Counted from the stretch's first letter, positions 16,185 through 25,814 are shown. The stretch: 64,000 nt of DNA from Bacteroidetes bacterium UBA2475 (GCA_002342065.1 DDPF01000012.1:558001-622000); one strand, 5' to 3'. Numbers and translations are program-made. Notes: generated by a model from the sequence alone, not told the origin.

Positions 16185-17222
16185 TTATGCGCTCCTTATT
16201 TTACCGGAGAGTATATTATAAACTGCCATAAAAAAGTACTTTATATCAGTAGTATATGGCTTTTTCTTTTTATCATTGATGTAAATTCTTTCCGCTTCAA
16301 TATTTTCCGTTTCACTTGACATAAGAAGGGCAACATATGGAGGTATGCATCCAGGCTTGTGCTTTTTCCGTTCCTCCTTAAAATCTTCAGGAAATTGATC
16401 AAAGCGGGTTTGACTTAATGGTCTAACACCAACAATCTTCATTTCTCCTTTTAAAACATTAATTATCTGCGGGATTTCGTCAAGCCAATACTTTCTTAAA
16501 AACTTGCCATAACTGGTCGTTCTAAAATCATTGTTAATTTTTCCGAAACCATCTTTATCGTATCCATTTGTTTTGATCATATATTGCTGCAAATACTCTG
16601 AAAAAGGATGCATAGTTCTGAGCTTATAAACTTTTATTATTTTCCCATTCTTACCTATACGCTTCATACCAAAAAGTAAACTGTATGACGGTGACATATT
16701 AAATTCTGGTTCTTTTCGCTTTTTAGTTACAAAGTAAAGACGACCGTTAATACTCTGTGTTTCTATAATTTCAAAACCACAACACACCAATCGCCCTAAA
16801 ACTTCTGCCTTAGAAAGTAATCGGTTACGGCCCTGAGTAAAAAAGAAATAGATCTTTTTAAGGCCCCAAACTTTTGGGAAAACTCTTGTAAAAATAAATT
16901 CAAATCCAAAATAAAAACTTCGTAACACCGGCACTTTATTGATCCATTTTTTCGATCTTCTTGCTGAGAATGTTTCGAAACACCCAATAAAAAAATCACC
17001 GTTATCCAATTTGCCATTAACCTTTTCGAAAAACTTATTTATAAAACGAATATTATTTACCCTGCTAAGGTTTGCAATAGCAGTATATTTATTTGGGTTA
17101 TTAATTATATTAAATTCATTGGTAGTAGATACAACAATAGTATTAAGACTGTCTAGGTCAATGAATTTTGAAAAAAAATCACAAACTTCTTGACCAGCCT
17201 TTTCAATAATAATATTCTTCAT
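16185..17222 (-). CDS. Initiating sugar-phosphate transferase with methyltransferase-like N-terminus, copy A
   Basis: 345 residues. The C-terminal half (about 180-345) is a bacterial sugar transferase (PglC/WcaJ/WbaP) catalytic domain: RIGKNGKIIKVYKLRTM, then LRKYWLDEIPQIINVLKGEM with the catalytic Asp-Glu, and VGVRPLS. Such enzymes load a sugar phosphate onto undecaprenyl phosphate. What is missing is the usual N-terminal re-entrant membrane helix with KRxxD. Instead residues 1-175 resemble the C-terminal half of a class I methyltransferase (GRNRLLSKAEVLGRLVCCGF) without a glycine-rich SAM motif. Paralogous to the gene at 19504. Position next to wza/wzc fits chain initiation, but activity cannot be assumed. 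Confidence 0.75.
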   Translation of the reverse strand: MKNIIIEKAGQEVCDFFSKFIDLDSLNTIVVSTTNEFNIINNPNKYTAIANLSRVNNIRFINKFFEKVNGKLDNGDFFIGCFETFSARRSKKWINKVPVLRSFYFGFEFIFTRVFPKVWGLKKIYFFFTQGRNRLLSKAEVLGRLVCCGFEIIETQSINGRLYFVTKKRKEPEFNMSPSYSLLFGMKRIGKNGKIIKVYKLRTMHPFSEYLQQYMIKTNGYDKDGFGKINNDFRTTSYGKFLRKYWLDEIPQIINVLKGEMKIVGVRPLSQTRFDQFPEDFKEERKKHKPGCIPPYVALLMSSETENIEAERIYINDKKKKPYTTDIKYFFMAVYNILSGKIRSA

Positions 17223-17246
17223 TTTCCGGATAAAATATTATTATCA

Positions 17247-18341
17247 TTATTTGAAACCAAGTAGGAAATTTGGGTCATTTTTAATTTTTGAAATGCTTTG
17301 TGGATAATTTTCAAATAACCATGTAAAAAATAAAGATACATCTATCTTTTCAGAGAGCATGGCACTTCTTCTATTTTGAAATTGATCAAAAGTGTTGTTT
17401 TCATTCAGCAATTTATTAATAGTATCAAAGAGATCTTCTATATTTTCAGTTTTGATCCCATAACCAAGTTGATACTTATTTTCCAATTCGTTCAAATATC
17501 CAATCCTTCCAACGAAATCGTTAAACCTGATAAATGGAACACCCAACACTCCGGCCTCTGCTGCCATTGTTTGACTATCACCAATGTATAATGACGCGTA
17601 TGCCATTACATGATGTATATCTACCGGATCAATATTTATTCTATAAGGCTCTAATTCAGGCTCCAATTTTCTTTCGCTGGTTATTAATATCTTACCGTGT
17701 GGCTGCAAAAGTGAAATTATTTTCAGCGCAATTTCGATGTTAATTCCCTTTATTCCTTCATCATGATGCGCGGTTAATTTTACAAACCGTATAATAAAAT
17801 ATTTATTACCCGAAAGTGAATATTTAGAAATTATTTTTTTATCAGGAAAAAAATTATTTGGATGTAAATAAGCCAGCTCGTGATACCCTGCATATTCTAT
17901 TTTCTTATTTTCCCATTTACCAACTGAGCAAACATTAGGAGCTAAAATATACTTACATAATGGATAGGCGATCTTTGTATGCAGAGGTATTACTTCCGCA
18001 TCATCTTCCTCAACATTTATTGAAGGAATGCCCGTCAATTTTCCAACAGGGCCAACCGCCACAGGTGTACCAACAATAAGTGTAGGTTTATTCTTGACAC
18101 AAAAATAACTAAGCTTAATTATTTGCTTAAACAAACCAAAAGCTGCGCTAAACTTAGAGTCATTTCTTTCTGCGGAAGTTATATTTGAATATTTAAATCC
18201 AGAACTTTTTAAAAGCTCTTCTAACACATCTTTTTTTCTAATAACTATAAGTGTCTCAATTTTTTTATCTTTGAAATTCCTGATCACATTTTTAAATAAA
18301 TGGAAATGGGCAGGATGATTCAAATAAAATAAAATTTTCAT
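17247..18341 (-). CDS. DUF354 GT-B-like glycan protein, copy A
   Basis: 364 residues, of the DUF354 family (glycosyltransferase-B-like proteins in polysaccharide loci). Visible landmarks are the N-terminal FYLNHPAHFHLFKNVI, the EEDDAEVIPLH segment near residue 123, KYFIIRFVKLTAHHDEGIKG in the middle, and the C-terminal DSQTMAAEAGVLGVPFIRFN, which resembles the nucleotide-binding loop of MurG/WecB-like folds. The exact reaction is unknown for the family. It overlaps the upstream toroid gene by 4 bases and is related to the DUF354 gene at 22558, so the locus holds two of these. Confidence 0.75.
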   Translation of the reverse strand: MKILFYLNHPAHFHLFKNVIRNFKDKKIETLIVIRKKDVLEELLKSSGFKYSNITSAERNDSKFSAAFGLFKQIIKLSYFCVKNKPTLIVGTPVAVGPVGKLTGIPSINVEEDDAEVIPLHTKIAYPLCKYILAPNVCSVGKWENKKIEYAGYHELAYLHPNNFFPDKKIISKYSLSGNKYFIIRFVKLTAHHDEGIKGINIEIALKIISLLQPHGKILITSERKLEPELEPYRINIDPVDIHHVMAYASLYIGDSQTMAAEAGVLGVPFIRFNDFVGRIGYLNELENKYQLGYGIKTENIEDLFDTINKLLNENNTFDQFQNRRSAMLSEKIDVSLFFTWLFENYPQSISKIKNDPNFLLGFK

Positions 18342-19501
18342 TTACTGCAATTTATTAGTTCTGTAAGAGCCAAAAACATCCACGCCTGCGACCAACGCAT
18401 GTATGATATTTTATTTGTATGTGTACTAAACTTTTGATAATAAAAATGACCATCTTTTCCTTGCATATTATCAATTGTATAGTTAGCAATTGTAGTTGCA
18501 AATTTTATGGCATTTTTATCATAATCTTTTAGTTTTACCAATGTAATTATTCCTTGTGCCTGATTATGAATTTCTACAGGGTAAATTTTAGGTAAGCGCC
18601 AAAATCCCCTACCAGATTGATCAAATTGCTGTTGTGTATAAAACGCTATGCCCTTCTTAACAGCGTTTTCCCAATTTTCGTTCTTAACGTTCAGCAATTT
18701 TTTTATTTCAAAGATACTTTCAAGTATATATCCCTGATGAAAATCAACTTGCTTTTGTTCAGTTCCTTTTTCAATACTCCAACTGTAATTCCAACGCCCA
18801 TCGTCTTTTTGTTTTTTTAAAACAAATTCAACAGCTCGAATTGCATTCTTTTTATACTTTTCATTATTATTTAAAGAGGCTATTTTTGCTAAAGACTCAG
18901 CAGCCAATAAACTTGCATTATAACATATATCTTTTTTTATAGGTGTATAACTAATACTTAATCCGGTTTCATCGATATACTTTTCAAGATCATTATCTAA
19001 AAAAAGCCCGGCACTTTCCATTAGTTCTAATACATCTTTCCGTTGGGTAATCTTATAAAATTCAAAAAGTCCCTTAACAACATGGCCTGTAACAACTGCT
19101 GATGGGATCCAGGGTTTCATATACTTAACCGGTGTTGCCCACGGAAAATTATAGCCCCAACACTTTCCGGAATACCCTTTTGAATAATTATTACCAAGCC
19201 AATTAAAAAAAAACTCGGCTTTTTCAAGATATTTTTTATTATTCGTTTTTGAATACAGTTCTGAAAAAGCCATTAAAAAGATTGCATATCCTTTTGGATT
19301 AATTTCTTTTTTAATACCCAGTAACGGCCTTATGTTAACTGGATTTCGTTTTTGAAATTGTGTAGCAAGAACTGGACCCCACTTACCAAGCACTTTAAAT
19401 GGCCAAAATGAGTTTAAAGTATCGTATGGATCATAACCCTTATACCCTTCTTTTTCTACATACTCTTCAAGCTTTTTAAACGCTATTTCGACTTTGTTCA
19501 T
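18338..19501 (-). CDS. Alpha/alpha-toroid protein of polysaccharide synthesis (C5-epimerase- or lyase-like fold)
   Basis: 387 residues with no signal peptide. The repeating pattern of paired helices and Gly/Trp-rich turns (NYSKGYSGKCWGYNF, VEFVLKKQKDDGRWNYSW, AQAWMF-like SQAWMFLAL at the end) predicts an (alpha/alpha) barrel as in glucuronyl C5-epimerases, unsaturated glucuronyl hydrolases and terpene-cyclase-like folds. A cytosolic location and placement among sugar transferases and DUF354 genes suggest modification or binding of a glycan intermediate. Specific activity is not readable. Confidence 0.55.
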   Translation of the reverse strand: MNKVEIAFKKLEEYVEKEGYKGYDPYDTLNSFWPFKVLGKWGPVLATQFQKRNPVNIRPLLGIKKEINPKGYAIFLMAFSELYSKTNNKKYLEKAEFFFNWLGNNYSKGYSGKCWGYNFPWATPVKYMKPWIPSAVVTGHVVKGLFEFYKITQRKDVLELMESAGLFLDNDLEKYIDETGLSISYTPIKKDICYNASLLAAESLAKIASLNNNEKYKKNAIRAVEFVLKKQKDDGRWNYSWSIEKGTEQKQVDFHQGYILESIFEIKKLLNVKNENWENAVKKGIAFYTQQQFDQSGRGFWRLPKIYPVEIHNQAQGIITLVKLKDYDKNAIKFATTIANYTIDNMQGKDGHFYYQKFSTHTNKISYMRWSQAWMFLALTELINCSK

Positions 19502-19503
19502 TG

Positions 19504-20535
19504 TTATTTACTTCTTGCTCCTTTAAAAATTATATTGAACATTGCCACAAAAAAATATTTAATATCGGTTTTAAATGGCTTTTTTTCATAGGCATCAAAA
19601 TATCTCATTTCAGACGCAATAAGCTCTTCAAAATTTTTTGGGCAGTCGTAATAAAATGGGGGAATCAACCCGGGTTTAAACTGACACCTCCGTTCCTGTA
19701 CATTTTTCGGATACATATTAAATTTTGGTAAACTTAACGGCCTTGCACCTACTAGTTTGATCTCGCCTTTAAATAAATTTATCAACATTGGTAATTCATC
19801 TAACCAAAATTTTCTGATTATTTTTCCGAAACTGGTTACCCTATAATCTTCATTTGCTTTATCACCATCAGTACTACCATGCTTATCATAAATATATTTC
19901 TGCAAGTACTCCGCATATGAATACATAGTGCGCACTTTATAAACCCCAATTGTTTTACCATTCTTTCCAACGCGAGGCATTTTGTAAAACGGGCCATAGC
20001 TAGGATTCATATTAAATTCCGGCTCCTTTACTTTTTTTACGACAAAATACAGTAGCCCGTTCAGACTCTTGTAATCAACAATTTCAAACCCGCAACTCAC
20101 TAATCTTCCAAGTGCTTCAGCTTTCGACAATAAACGATTTCTACCACGTGTGACAAAAAAATATACTTTTTTAAATCCCCAAAGTTTTGGGAATACCCTC
20201 ATGAAAATATACTCCATACCAAAATAAATTGTTCTTATTAATGGTACTTTACCTATCGGCTTTCTATTTCTTCGCGCTGAAAACGTTTCAAGACAACCAA
20301 TAAACACATCATTATTTTTTAAACGCAAATTAACGCTTTCAAAAAATTTATTTATATAACGAATATCATTTATTCTTAAAATGTTTATGATGCATGAAAC
20401 CTTATTCGGATGATTTAAGATGTTAAAATCGCTTGAAGTTAAAACAACTAATGTCTCGTTAGAATCGAGATCCACGAACTTTTCAAAGTATTCATAAACC
20501 TCAGGTTTTACACGTTCTTTAACTAAATTTTTCAG
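19504..20535 (-). CDS. Initiating sugar-phosphate transferase with methyltransferase-like N-terminus, copy B (probable CTG start)
   Basis: A GTG at 20475 would give 323 residues, but the frame stays open upstream. The 20 extra codons match the start of copy A (both contain an EV...F..KF.DLDS pattern), and the residue that aligns with the Met of copy A is coded CTG at 20535, four bases after the stop of the preceding gene. There is no in-frame ATG. The product would be 343 residues, against 345 in copy A. The C-terminal domain has RVGKNGKTIGVYKVRTM, LRKFWLDE-like IRKFWLDELPMLINLFKGEI with the catalytic DE, and VGARPLS. As in copy A the membrane hairpin is absent. Likely second lipid-linked glycan initiator or a modifying transferase. 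Confidence 0.7.
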   Translation of the reverse strand: MKNLVKERVKPEVYEYFEKFVDLDSNETLVVLTSSDFNILNHPNKVSCIINILRINDIRYINKFFESVNLRLKNNDVFIGCLETFSARRNRKPIGKVPLIRTIYFGMEYIFMRVFPKLWGFKKVYFFVTRGRNRLLSKAEALGRLVSCGFEIVDYKSLNGLLYFVVKKVKEPEFNMNPSYGPFYKMPRVGKNGKTIGVYKVRTMYSYAEYLQKYIYDKHGSTDGDKANEDYRVTSFGKIIRKFWLDELPMLINLFKGEIKLVGARPLSLPKFNMYPKNVQERRCQFKPGLIPPFYYDCPKNFEELIASEMRYFDAYEKKPFKTDIKYFFVAMFNIIFKGARSK

Positions 20536-20539
20536 TGCT

Positions 20540-22558
20540 TTAATTTTTTGGATACAATTTTGGGATCTTATTAATGGCAGTTATTACTTCTTTAAAATCC
20601 AAGCCAATTATTTCAATATACCACCTTAAGGTTTCGTAACGAACTTTATTCTCTTCGTAAATTTTTTTCAGGGCTTCTTCCCGTGTTATGATTCCTTCCC
20701 TGACCTGGTTACTTCTGAATGTGTCGTTTTCTGTAAACCCGGCAACTGTGTAATATATATAGTTATAAAAACTGACTGTACCATCACCAATTCTCCAAGT
20801 GGAGTTAGTATCAATAGCTTTTTCCCAATTATACTCTTTTAAGATCAATTCTTCCAACTCTTTTTCATCCCACTTATAATAATCAAATAAATGAAAATAA
20901 TCTTTTTTAGGCGCAAGGTATCTTACTGCAAACGACCCAAGGCTATCAAAAACAGACTGGTTGATATAACCAGGATTACGAATTAAATTTTTTCCAACAA
21001 AACCAAAAAGGTTTAATTGATTTTTTATACTTAAAGAATAAATCCTTTTTTTATCAAATTTTGGAGGTAACCCTGCAAAGCCTGTTTTAAAATCGGTATT
21101 TTCTAAATGATTAATTCCCCAGATATTAAGATCGATGCCTGTTTGTTTTTTTACACGGTCGCAATAATAAAAAAAGTATTTATCGCCGGCCATAAATAGA
21201 GGTATCATCCCCAGGTGTGGTGTTTTTAACCAGGCAATAATGTTTTTACGAATGTTCTCACGTTTCCAGTTTATATCTGCAGAAACAACAATATTCTCTA
21301 CTCCCATTTTACCACAAACGCGGGCAATGTTTCGCCGGGCAAGATCGGTAACCATGCCCCAATCGTAAGTAAAGGCAATTGGGTTTAAGCCCAGCTCTTC
21401 TTTTATAATATGTAATGAATAGGTACTGTCTCTACCTCCACTAAACGGCACAATACAATCAGGGTGCCCGTCCTTTCTTTTATAAGGCGCTACCAACTCT
21501 TTTAATTTATCAAACGACTGGATTTGAACTTTTGGTTTATAATTTTTGCAGTAATTACACTCACCTTTTACATCATAATAAATAAATGGAAACGTTTCCG
21601 GCAATAAACATTTTGTGCAGCGTTTTACTTTTTTTATTGCATCTTCATTATTTTCCAGCAGATCGTATAAATGTTTTTCATTTGCCCTGTTTATAAAAAC
21701 AGAAGGATCTATCACCACCTCTTTATCAAAGTTTCCTTTTAAATTTACCTTTCCTATCTTAAATTCTGGATGGAGCTGAGAAACATATTGCTTATTTGGA
21801 CTCTTTTGTAAAATATTTTGTTTAACAAATGTTCTTGTATTAAATATAAGGCCTGTAAAAGCTTTAAGAGGCGTTACAGATGCATTTTTAATGTTTAATT
21901 TTTTCACCAACGACTTTAGGAAAAACTCTTCTGAAGCAAAGATCAAATATTGATCATTTAAAATATAGTACAGTGAACCGTTATTTGTTGCAATAACAAG
22001 TTCATCCCTGTCGTTAAACATTAAAGCTGTTGAAACGGTACCTTCTATTTGCTGAAGTGTTTCGCAAATTGCTTTATCTAAAGAATTATTAACGGATAAC
22101 TTATTCCTGACCAATGATAATAAAATTTCCGTATCAATTTCATACTCTCGTTTTAAAGCTGAATGTTGTTTCCATAACTCATCAGCGTTCACAATAATTC
22201 CGTTATGAATACCAATAATGCCATCTTTAATAACGGGCTGATTGTTTACCTCAAGCAATTGTGAACCATTGGTAACCAAACGTGCGTGCCCAATTGCCTG
22301 AAACGTATTTCCCTTTTCAAATTGCTGAAGTGCATTTTTAAGTGCGTTTTTGTAAGCTTCCGATTTTAAAATCTCATATACAGGTATATCTCCTTTTACA
22401 AGATCAAAATTATCCTGAGTATTATTTTTAAAAACAAGGCCAGATGAATCTTTACCACGTGCTATTGACAAGCGCGCAACATTTTCTAAAGCTTTTGTAA
22501 TAAAGCCTGTTGCAATTGCCGAATTCTCTTTAACGATCACACCAAATATCCCACACAT
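20540..22558 (-). CDS. Fusion of glutaminase (class II GATase) and WbpG/PseA-type PP-loop amidotransferase
   Basis: 672 residues. The N-terminal ~230 residues are a class II glutamine amidotransferase starting MCGIFGV, with Cys2 the nucleophile that releases ammonia (GHARLVTNG and GIHNGIIVN also match). The C-terminal half is an N-acetyl sugar amidotransferase: paired cysteines CTKCLLPETFPF and CNYCKNY, then the PP-loop FSGGRDSTYSL and GMVTDLARRNI. WbpG/PseA enzymes activate a sugar with ATP to make an amidine, usually with separate HisH/HisF-like partners. Fusing a class II glutaminase would supply ammonia in one chain. Stop and start of its neighbours overlap or nearly so. The substrate sugar is unknown. 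Confidence 0.8.
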   Translation of the reverse strand: MCGIFGVIVKENSAIATGFITKALENVARLSIARGKDSSGLVFKNNTQDNFDLVKGDIPVYEILKSEAYKNALKNALQQFEKGNTFQAIGHARLVTNGSQLLEVNNQPVIKDGIIGIHNGIIVNADELWKQHSALKREYEIDTEILLSLVRNKLSVNNSLDKAICETLQQIEGTVSTALMFNDRDELVIATNNGSLYYILNDQYLIFASEEFFLKSLVKKLNIKNASVTPLKAFTGLIFNTRTFVKQNILQKSPNKQYVSQLHPEFKIGKVNLKGNFDKEVVIDPSVFINRANEKHLYDLLENNEDAIKKVKRCTKCLLPETFPFIYYDVKGECNYCKNYKPKVQIQSFDKLKELVAPYKRKDGHPDCIVPFSGGRDSTYSLHIIKEELGLNPIAFTYDWGMVTDLARRNIARVCGKMGVENIVVSADINWKRENIRKNIIAWLKTPHLGMIPLFMAGDKYFFYYCDRVKKQTGIDLNIWGINHLENTDFKTGFAGLPPKFDKKRIYSLSIKNQLNLFGFVGKNLIRNPGYINQSVFDSLGSFAVRYLAPKKDYFHLFDYYKWDEKELEELILKEYNWEKAIDTNSTWRIGDGTVSFYNYIYYTVAGFTENDTFRSNQVREGIITREEALKKIYEENKVRYETLRWYIEIIGLDFKEVITAINKIPKLYPKN

Positions 22559-23667
22559 CAGCTCTTAATTTTAAATTGGTTTTGTAAATGCGGATTCACA
22601 TTAAACATATCAATACTTTTAGGATAATTCTCAAAAAGCCAAACCATAAAAGCGGTCAGGTCAATTTTATCATCCAGCATTTTTTTTCTTTTCAACGCCC
22701 ACTCTTCTTTTAAATTTTTATTATTCAAAAAATTCTCTACCTGTGTAAATAATTTCTCTTTGTCTTTTGTTTTAATGCCAACACCTAATTTGTAAGTATT
22801 TTCTAATTCAGCCAGGTAGCTTATCTTATCTACAAAATCGTTAAAACGAATATACGGTGTTCCCAATACACCGGCCTCTGCCGACATGGTTTGACTATCG
22901 CTTATTAAAAACTGCGCAAATGACAAAGCATGAGCAATATCATTTGGCCTGATATTGATCCTGTACTTTTCAAATTCTTCCGGCAATTCTCTTTCGGCTG
23001 TTATATATACTTTACCATGCTGTTCGAGCATATTGATTAACCGCAATACATCAGTATTGTTTAACCCCGATTTTCCAATATCATGCGTTGCCCTTAATGA
23101 TACTAAACGAATAATAAAATAAGGATCATTGTTCTTATTAAATTTTTGTACGATAGAGTGATCCGGTGTAAATACATGGGGATGCAAGCCTCCTAATTCT
23201 TTGTATCCAAGAAAAGGAATTTTTTTATGCTGATACTTTCCGAAATTTGATACGGATGGAGAAAGCATATGTGTGGCAAAATGAAATAAGAGCGCAGATT
23301 CGGGAACTGCCGTAATATCATCATCCTGGAAATGAATGGTAGGTGTTTTTCTTAATTTGCCGTTTATTACAATAAGATCATCTGTAATAAAAAGATCGTA
23401 CTTCCTTTTCTTTAAATACTTTCTTAAACGGTAAATTGTTCTGATGGTATTTATGCCAGCGCTGATCTTGGGGTTAACGCCTTTCATTTTACGGCCTTCC
23501 GGAAATATATTAGTGTACTGCCAACCTTCGTTCTTAACAAGCTCTTCTAATACATCTTTACTTGTTATTACAATTTCAACATTATGACCGTTTTGTTTTA
23601 ACCGGTTAATTGTGTTTTTAAATACGTGGTACTTGGAAGGATGTACGAGGAAAAATAAAAAGTTCAT
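22558..23667 (-). CDS. DUF354 GT-B-like glycan protein, copy B
   Basis: 369 residues, same family as the gene at 17247: N-terminal FFLVHPSKYHVFKNTINRL, QDDDITAVPESAL in place of the EEDDAEVIPLH segment, PYFIIRLVSLRATHDIG, and DSQTMSAEAGVLGTPYIRFN near the C-terminus. The two copies are clearly homologous but diverged. It shares one base with the fusion gene downstream and starts 8 bases past the bi-domain oxidoreductase stop. Reaction unknown; likely acts on the same kind of intermediate as copy A. Confidence 0.75.
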   Translation of the reverse strand: MNFLFFLVHPSKYHVFKNTINRLKQNGHNVEIVITSKDVLEELVKNEGWQYTNIFPEGRKMKGVNPKISAGINTIRTIYRLRKYLKKRKYDLFITDDLIVINGKLRKTPTIHFQDDDITAVPESALLFHFATHMLSPSVSNFGKYQHKKIPFLGYKELGGLHPHVFTPDHSIVQKFNKNNDPYFIIRLVSLRATHDIGKSGLNNTDVLRLINMLEQHGKVYITAERELPEEFEKYRINIRPNDIAHALSFAQFLISDSQTMSAEAGVLGTPYIRFNDFVDKISYLAELENTYKLGVGIKTKDKEKLFTQVENFLNNKNLKEEWALKRKKMLDDKIDLTAFMVWLFENYPKSIDMFNVNPHLQNQFKIKS

Positions 23668-23675
23668 TTTTGTTT

Positions 23676-25814
23676 TTAGAGATCTATCTTTCTATTTTCT
23701 TTAATACTTTGCAGCACTTTTAAAGTGGCCAATGAGCTTATGTAACACTCTTCAAAAGAAACCGGGGAGGCTTTACCTTCTGAAATAGCCCGTAAGAATA
23801 ATTTTAATTCATTCGCATGGCCTTTATCCTGGCCTTTATAAGAAATAGTATTTGTTGTTTTATCATAAACGGTCACTGTTTTAAAATCATCAATACTTGC
23901 TACCACTCCTCCGCAAAATACTTCAATACTCTCTTTGCTTAAATTTTTATTTCCATTAGAAAAATAATTTATAGATGCCACCGAACCATTTGCAAAACTT
24001 AAATTAATAACAACCGTATTATTTAAATTATTTGCGTCCTGCATGGCATTTGCAGAAACTGAAGTAATTTTATCACCCGCCAAATGCATAGCAAGATCAA
24101 TAAAGTGACAACCTTCGCCAATTATTCTTCCGCCACCCACAACAGGATCGTTCACCCAATGATCGGCTGCCACCACTCCTGCATTAATGCGCATGTTGAT
24201 GGTTTTTGGCTGACTGGCAACAAATAATTTTTTTACTTCTATAACAGCGGGTGCAAAACGGCGGTTAAAACCTACCATTACTTTTTTAGCTGTATTATTT
24301 TTAGCCGCCGTTTCGTATTCTGTCCTGATTTCTTCTAATTCTGCTTCGGTTAAAGCCAATGGCTTTTCTACAAAAACATTCTTCGAATTTTTAATTGCTT
24401 TAATCACATACTCAGCGTGTGAATTATGGCGCGTTGTAATAAAAATTGTATTTATTTTCTCATCATTAATTAATTGATCGGCATTTTCTGCGCAGTAACC
24501 AAAGCCATATTTATCGGCTACATAACGCGCAATATTACCGCGGGCTGTAGCAACACCAATAAAATTACAAAGATTTTTCATTTTAGGAAGTAAGGTGCCT
24601 TGCGCAAAATTACCTGCTCCTATCATACCAATGTTTGCTTCTTCTTTAGAAATTGTTTTTTTATTTAATTCAATTGTAGATGCCAGTTTTTTTACTTCAT
24701 CGTATTTTATTACCACACCATTATAAGCTTCCACCTTTTCAAGTATCATATCATAAGCGCTTGGGGCATCTTCTATATTATATGTATGAGAAATTAACGG
24801 CTCAACATCTATTGCCTTTGAAGATAAAAGATCAATATAACTTTGCATGTTCCGGTTCTCTGTCCAGCGTACATAACCTATCGGGTAATCAATTCCTTTT
24901 TCCTCATAATTTATATCATAACGTCCCGGGCCGTACGACATTGACATTCTTAGATCCAATTCTTTTTTAAAATAATTCACCCTATCAAAACCCGTTGGTA
25001 CTGCACCAACAATAACTACTTTTCCTTTTTTTCGTGCCGAGCTTCCTGCAAATTCTATCGGATCCAATGAAGAGGTCCCTGCTGTGATAATCACTGCGTC
25101 AACTCCATTACCGTTAGAGAACTGCTGGATAAGATCTTCCATAGCAGCAGTATTTCTATTATAAACATTTTCAACACCGGTTTCCTGTGATTGAGCTACC
25201 TGCTTATCAGACACATCCACACAAATTGCTTTTATGCCTGAGGCCTTAAGGATCTTAGCTGTTAGCTGGCCTAACAAGCCCATACCAATGATCAGGCAAT
25301 TCTCGCCCATTTTTAATTCTGCTTGGCGAATGCCCTGGATGGCAATGGCCGCAATTGTTGTAAAAGCGGCATGTTTAAGATCCACATTATCCGGAATTTT
25401 AACGCATAAATTTACAGGCACCGAAACCACGTCTGCATGCGAAGCAGAAGCGCCACCGCAGGCAACCTTATCGCCCACTTTAAAATTCGTTACTTCCGAT
25501 CCAACAGCAATTACTTCTCCCGCACAACTGTAACCTAGTGCAGCGGGTGTATCCAATTTATTCATTACCAATTGATAGGTTGCTAAAAAACCTGTACGCT
25601 TTACCATATCCATTACCTGCTTCACTTCTTTTTGCCTGCTTCTTGCTTTGGCAATATATCCTTTGCGCGCATCGGTTACTGTTTTACCTTCGGTACCTGC
25701 ACTTATTACCGAATAATAATTACGAACCAAAACATCTCCTTTATTTAAAGCCGGAAAAGGAACTTCTAATATTTCCATTTTGCCCGATTTTAATTCTTGT
25801 GTTAATTGTTGCAT
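23676..25814 (-). CDS. Bi-domain oxidoreductase (zinc-type alcohol dehydrogenase fused to Gfo/Idh/MocA)
   Basis: 712 residues. Residues about 1-350 are a medium-chain dehydrogenase: YSVISAGTEGK, ALGYSCAGEVIAVG, and the Rossmann loop LIIGMGLLGQLTAKILKASG. Residues about 390-712 are a Gfo/Idh/MocA oxidoreductase: IGMIGAGNFAQGTLLPKM, then VFVEKPLALTEAEL with the conserved EKP, and GEGCHFIDLAMHL. Fusions of this kind recur in surface-polysaccharide loci and are thought to oxidise or reduce sugar intermediates with NAD(P). The substrate is unknown. It sits 6 bases downstream of an asparagine-synthase gene. Confidence 0.85.
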   Translation of the reverse strand: MQQLTQELKSGKMEILEVPFPALNKGDVLVRNYYSVISAGTEGKTVTDARKGYIAKARSRQKEVKQVMDMVKRTGFLATYQLVMNKLDTPAALGYSCAGEVIAVGSEVTNFKVGDKVACGGASASHADVVSVPVNLCVKIPDNVDLKHAAFTTIAAIAIQGIRQAELKMGENCLIIGMGLLGQLTAKILKASGIKAICVDVSDKQVAQSQETGVENVYNRNTAAMEDLIQQFSNGNGVDAVIITAGTSSLDPIEFAGSSARKKGKVVIVGAVPTGFDRVNYFKKELDLRMSMSYGPGRYDINYEEKGIDYPIGYVRWTENRNMQSYIDLLSSKAIDVEPLISHTYNIEDAPSAYDMILEKVEAYNGVVIKYDEVKKLASTIELNKKTISKEEANIGMIGAGNFAQGTLLPKMKNLCNFIGVATARGNIARYVADKYGFGYCAENADQLINDEKINTIFITTRHNSHAEYVIKAIKNSKNVFVEKPLALTEAELEEIRTEYETAAKNNTAKKVMVGFNRRFAPAVIEVKKLFVASQPKTINMRINAGVVAADHWVNDPVVGGGRIIGEGCHFIDLAMHLAGDKITSVSANAMQDANNLNNTVVINLSFANGSVASINYFSNGNKNLSKESIEVFCGGVVASIDDFKTVTVYDKTTNTISYKGQDKGHANELKLFLRAISEGKASPVSFEECYISSLATLKVLQSIKENRKIDL

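Noticed and set aside
25234..25533. A 99-residue + strand frame opposite the bi-domain oxidoreductase
   Set aside because: It is an antisense shadow of a well-supported gene.
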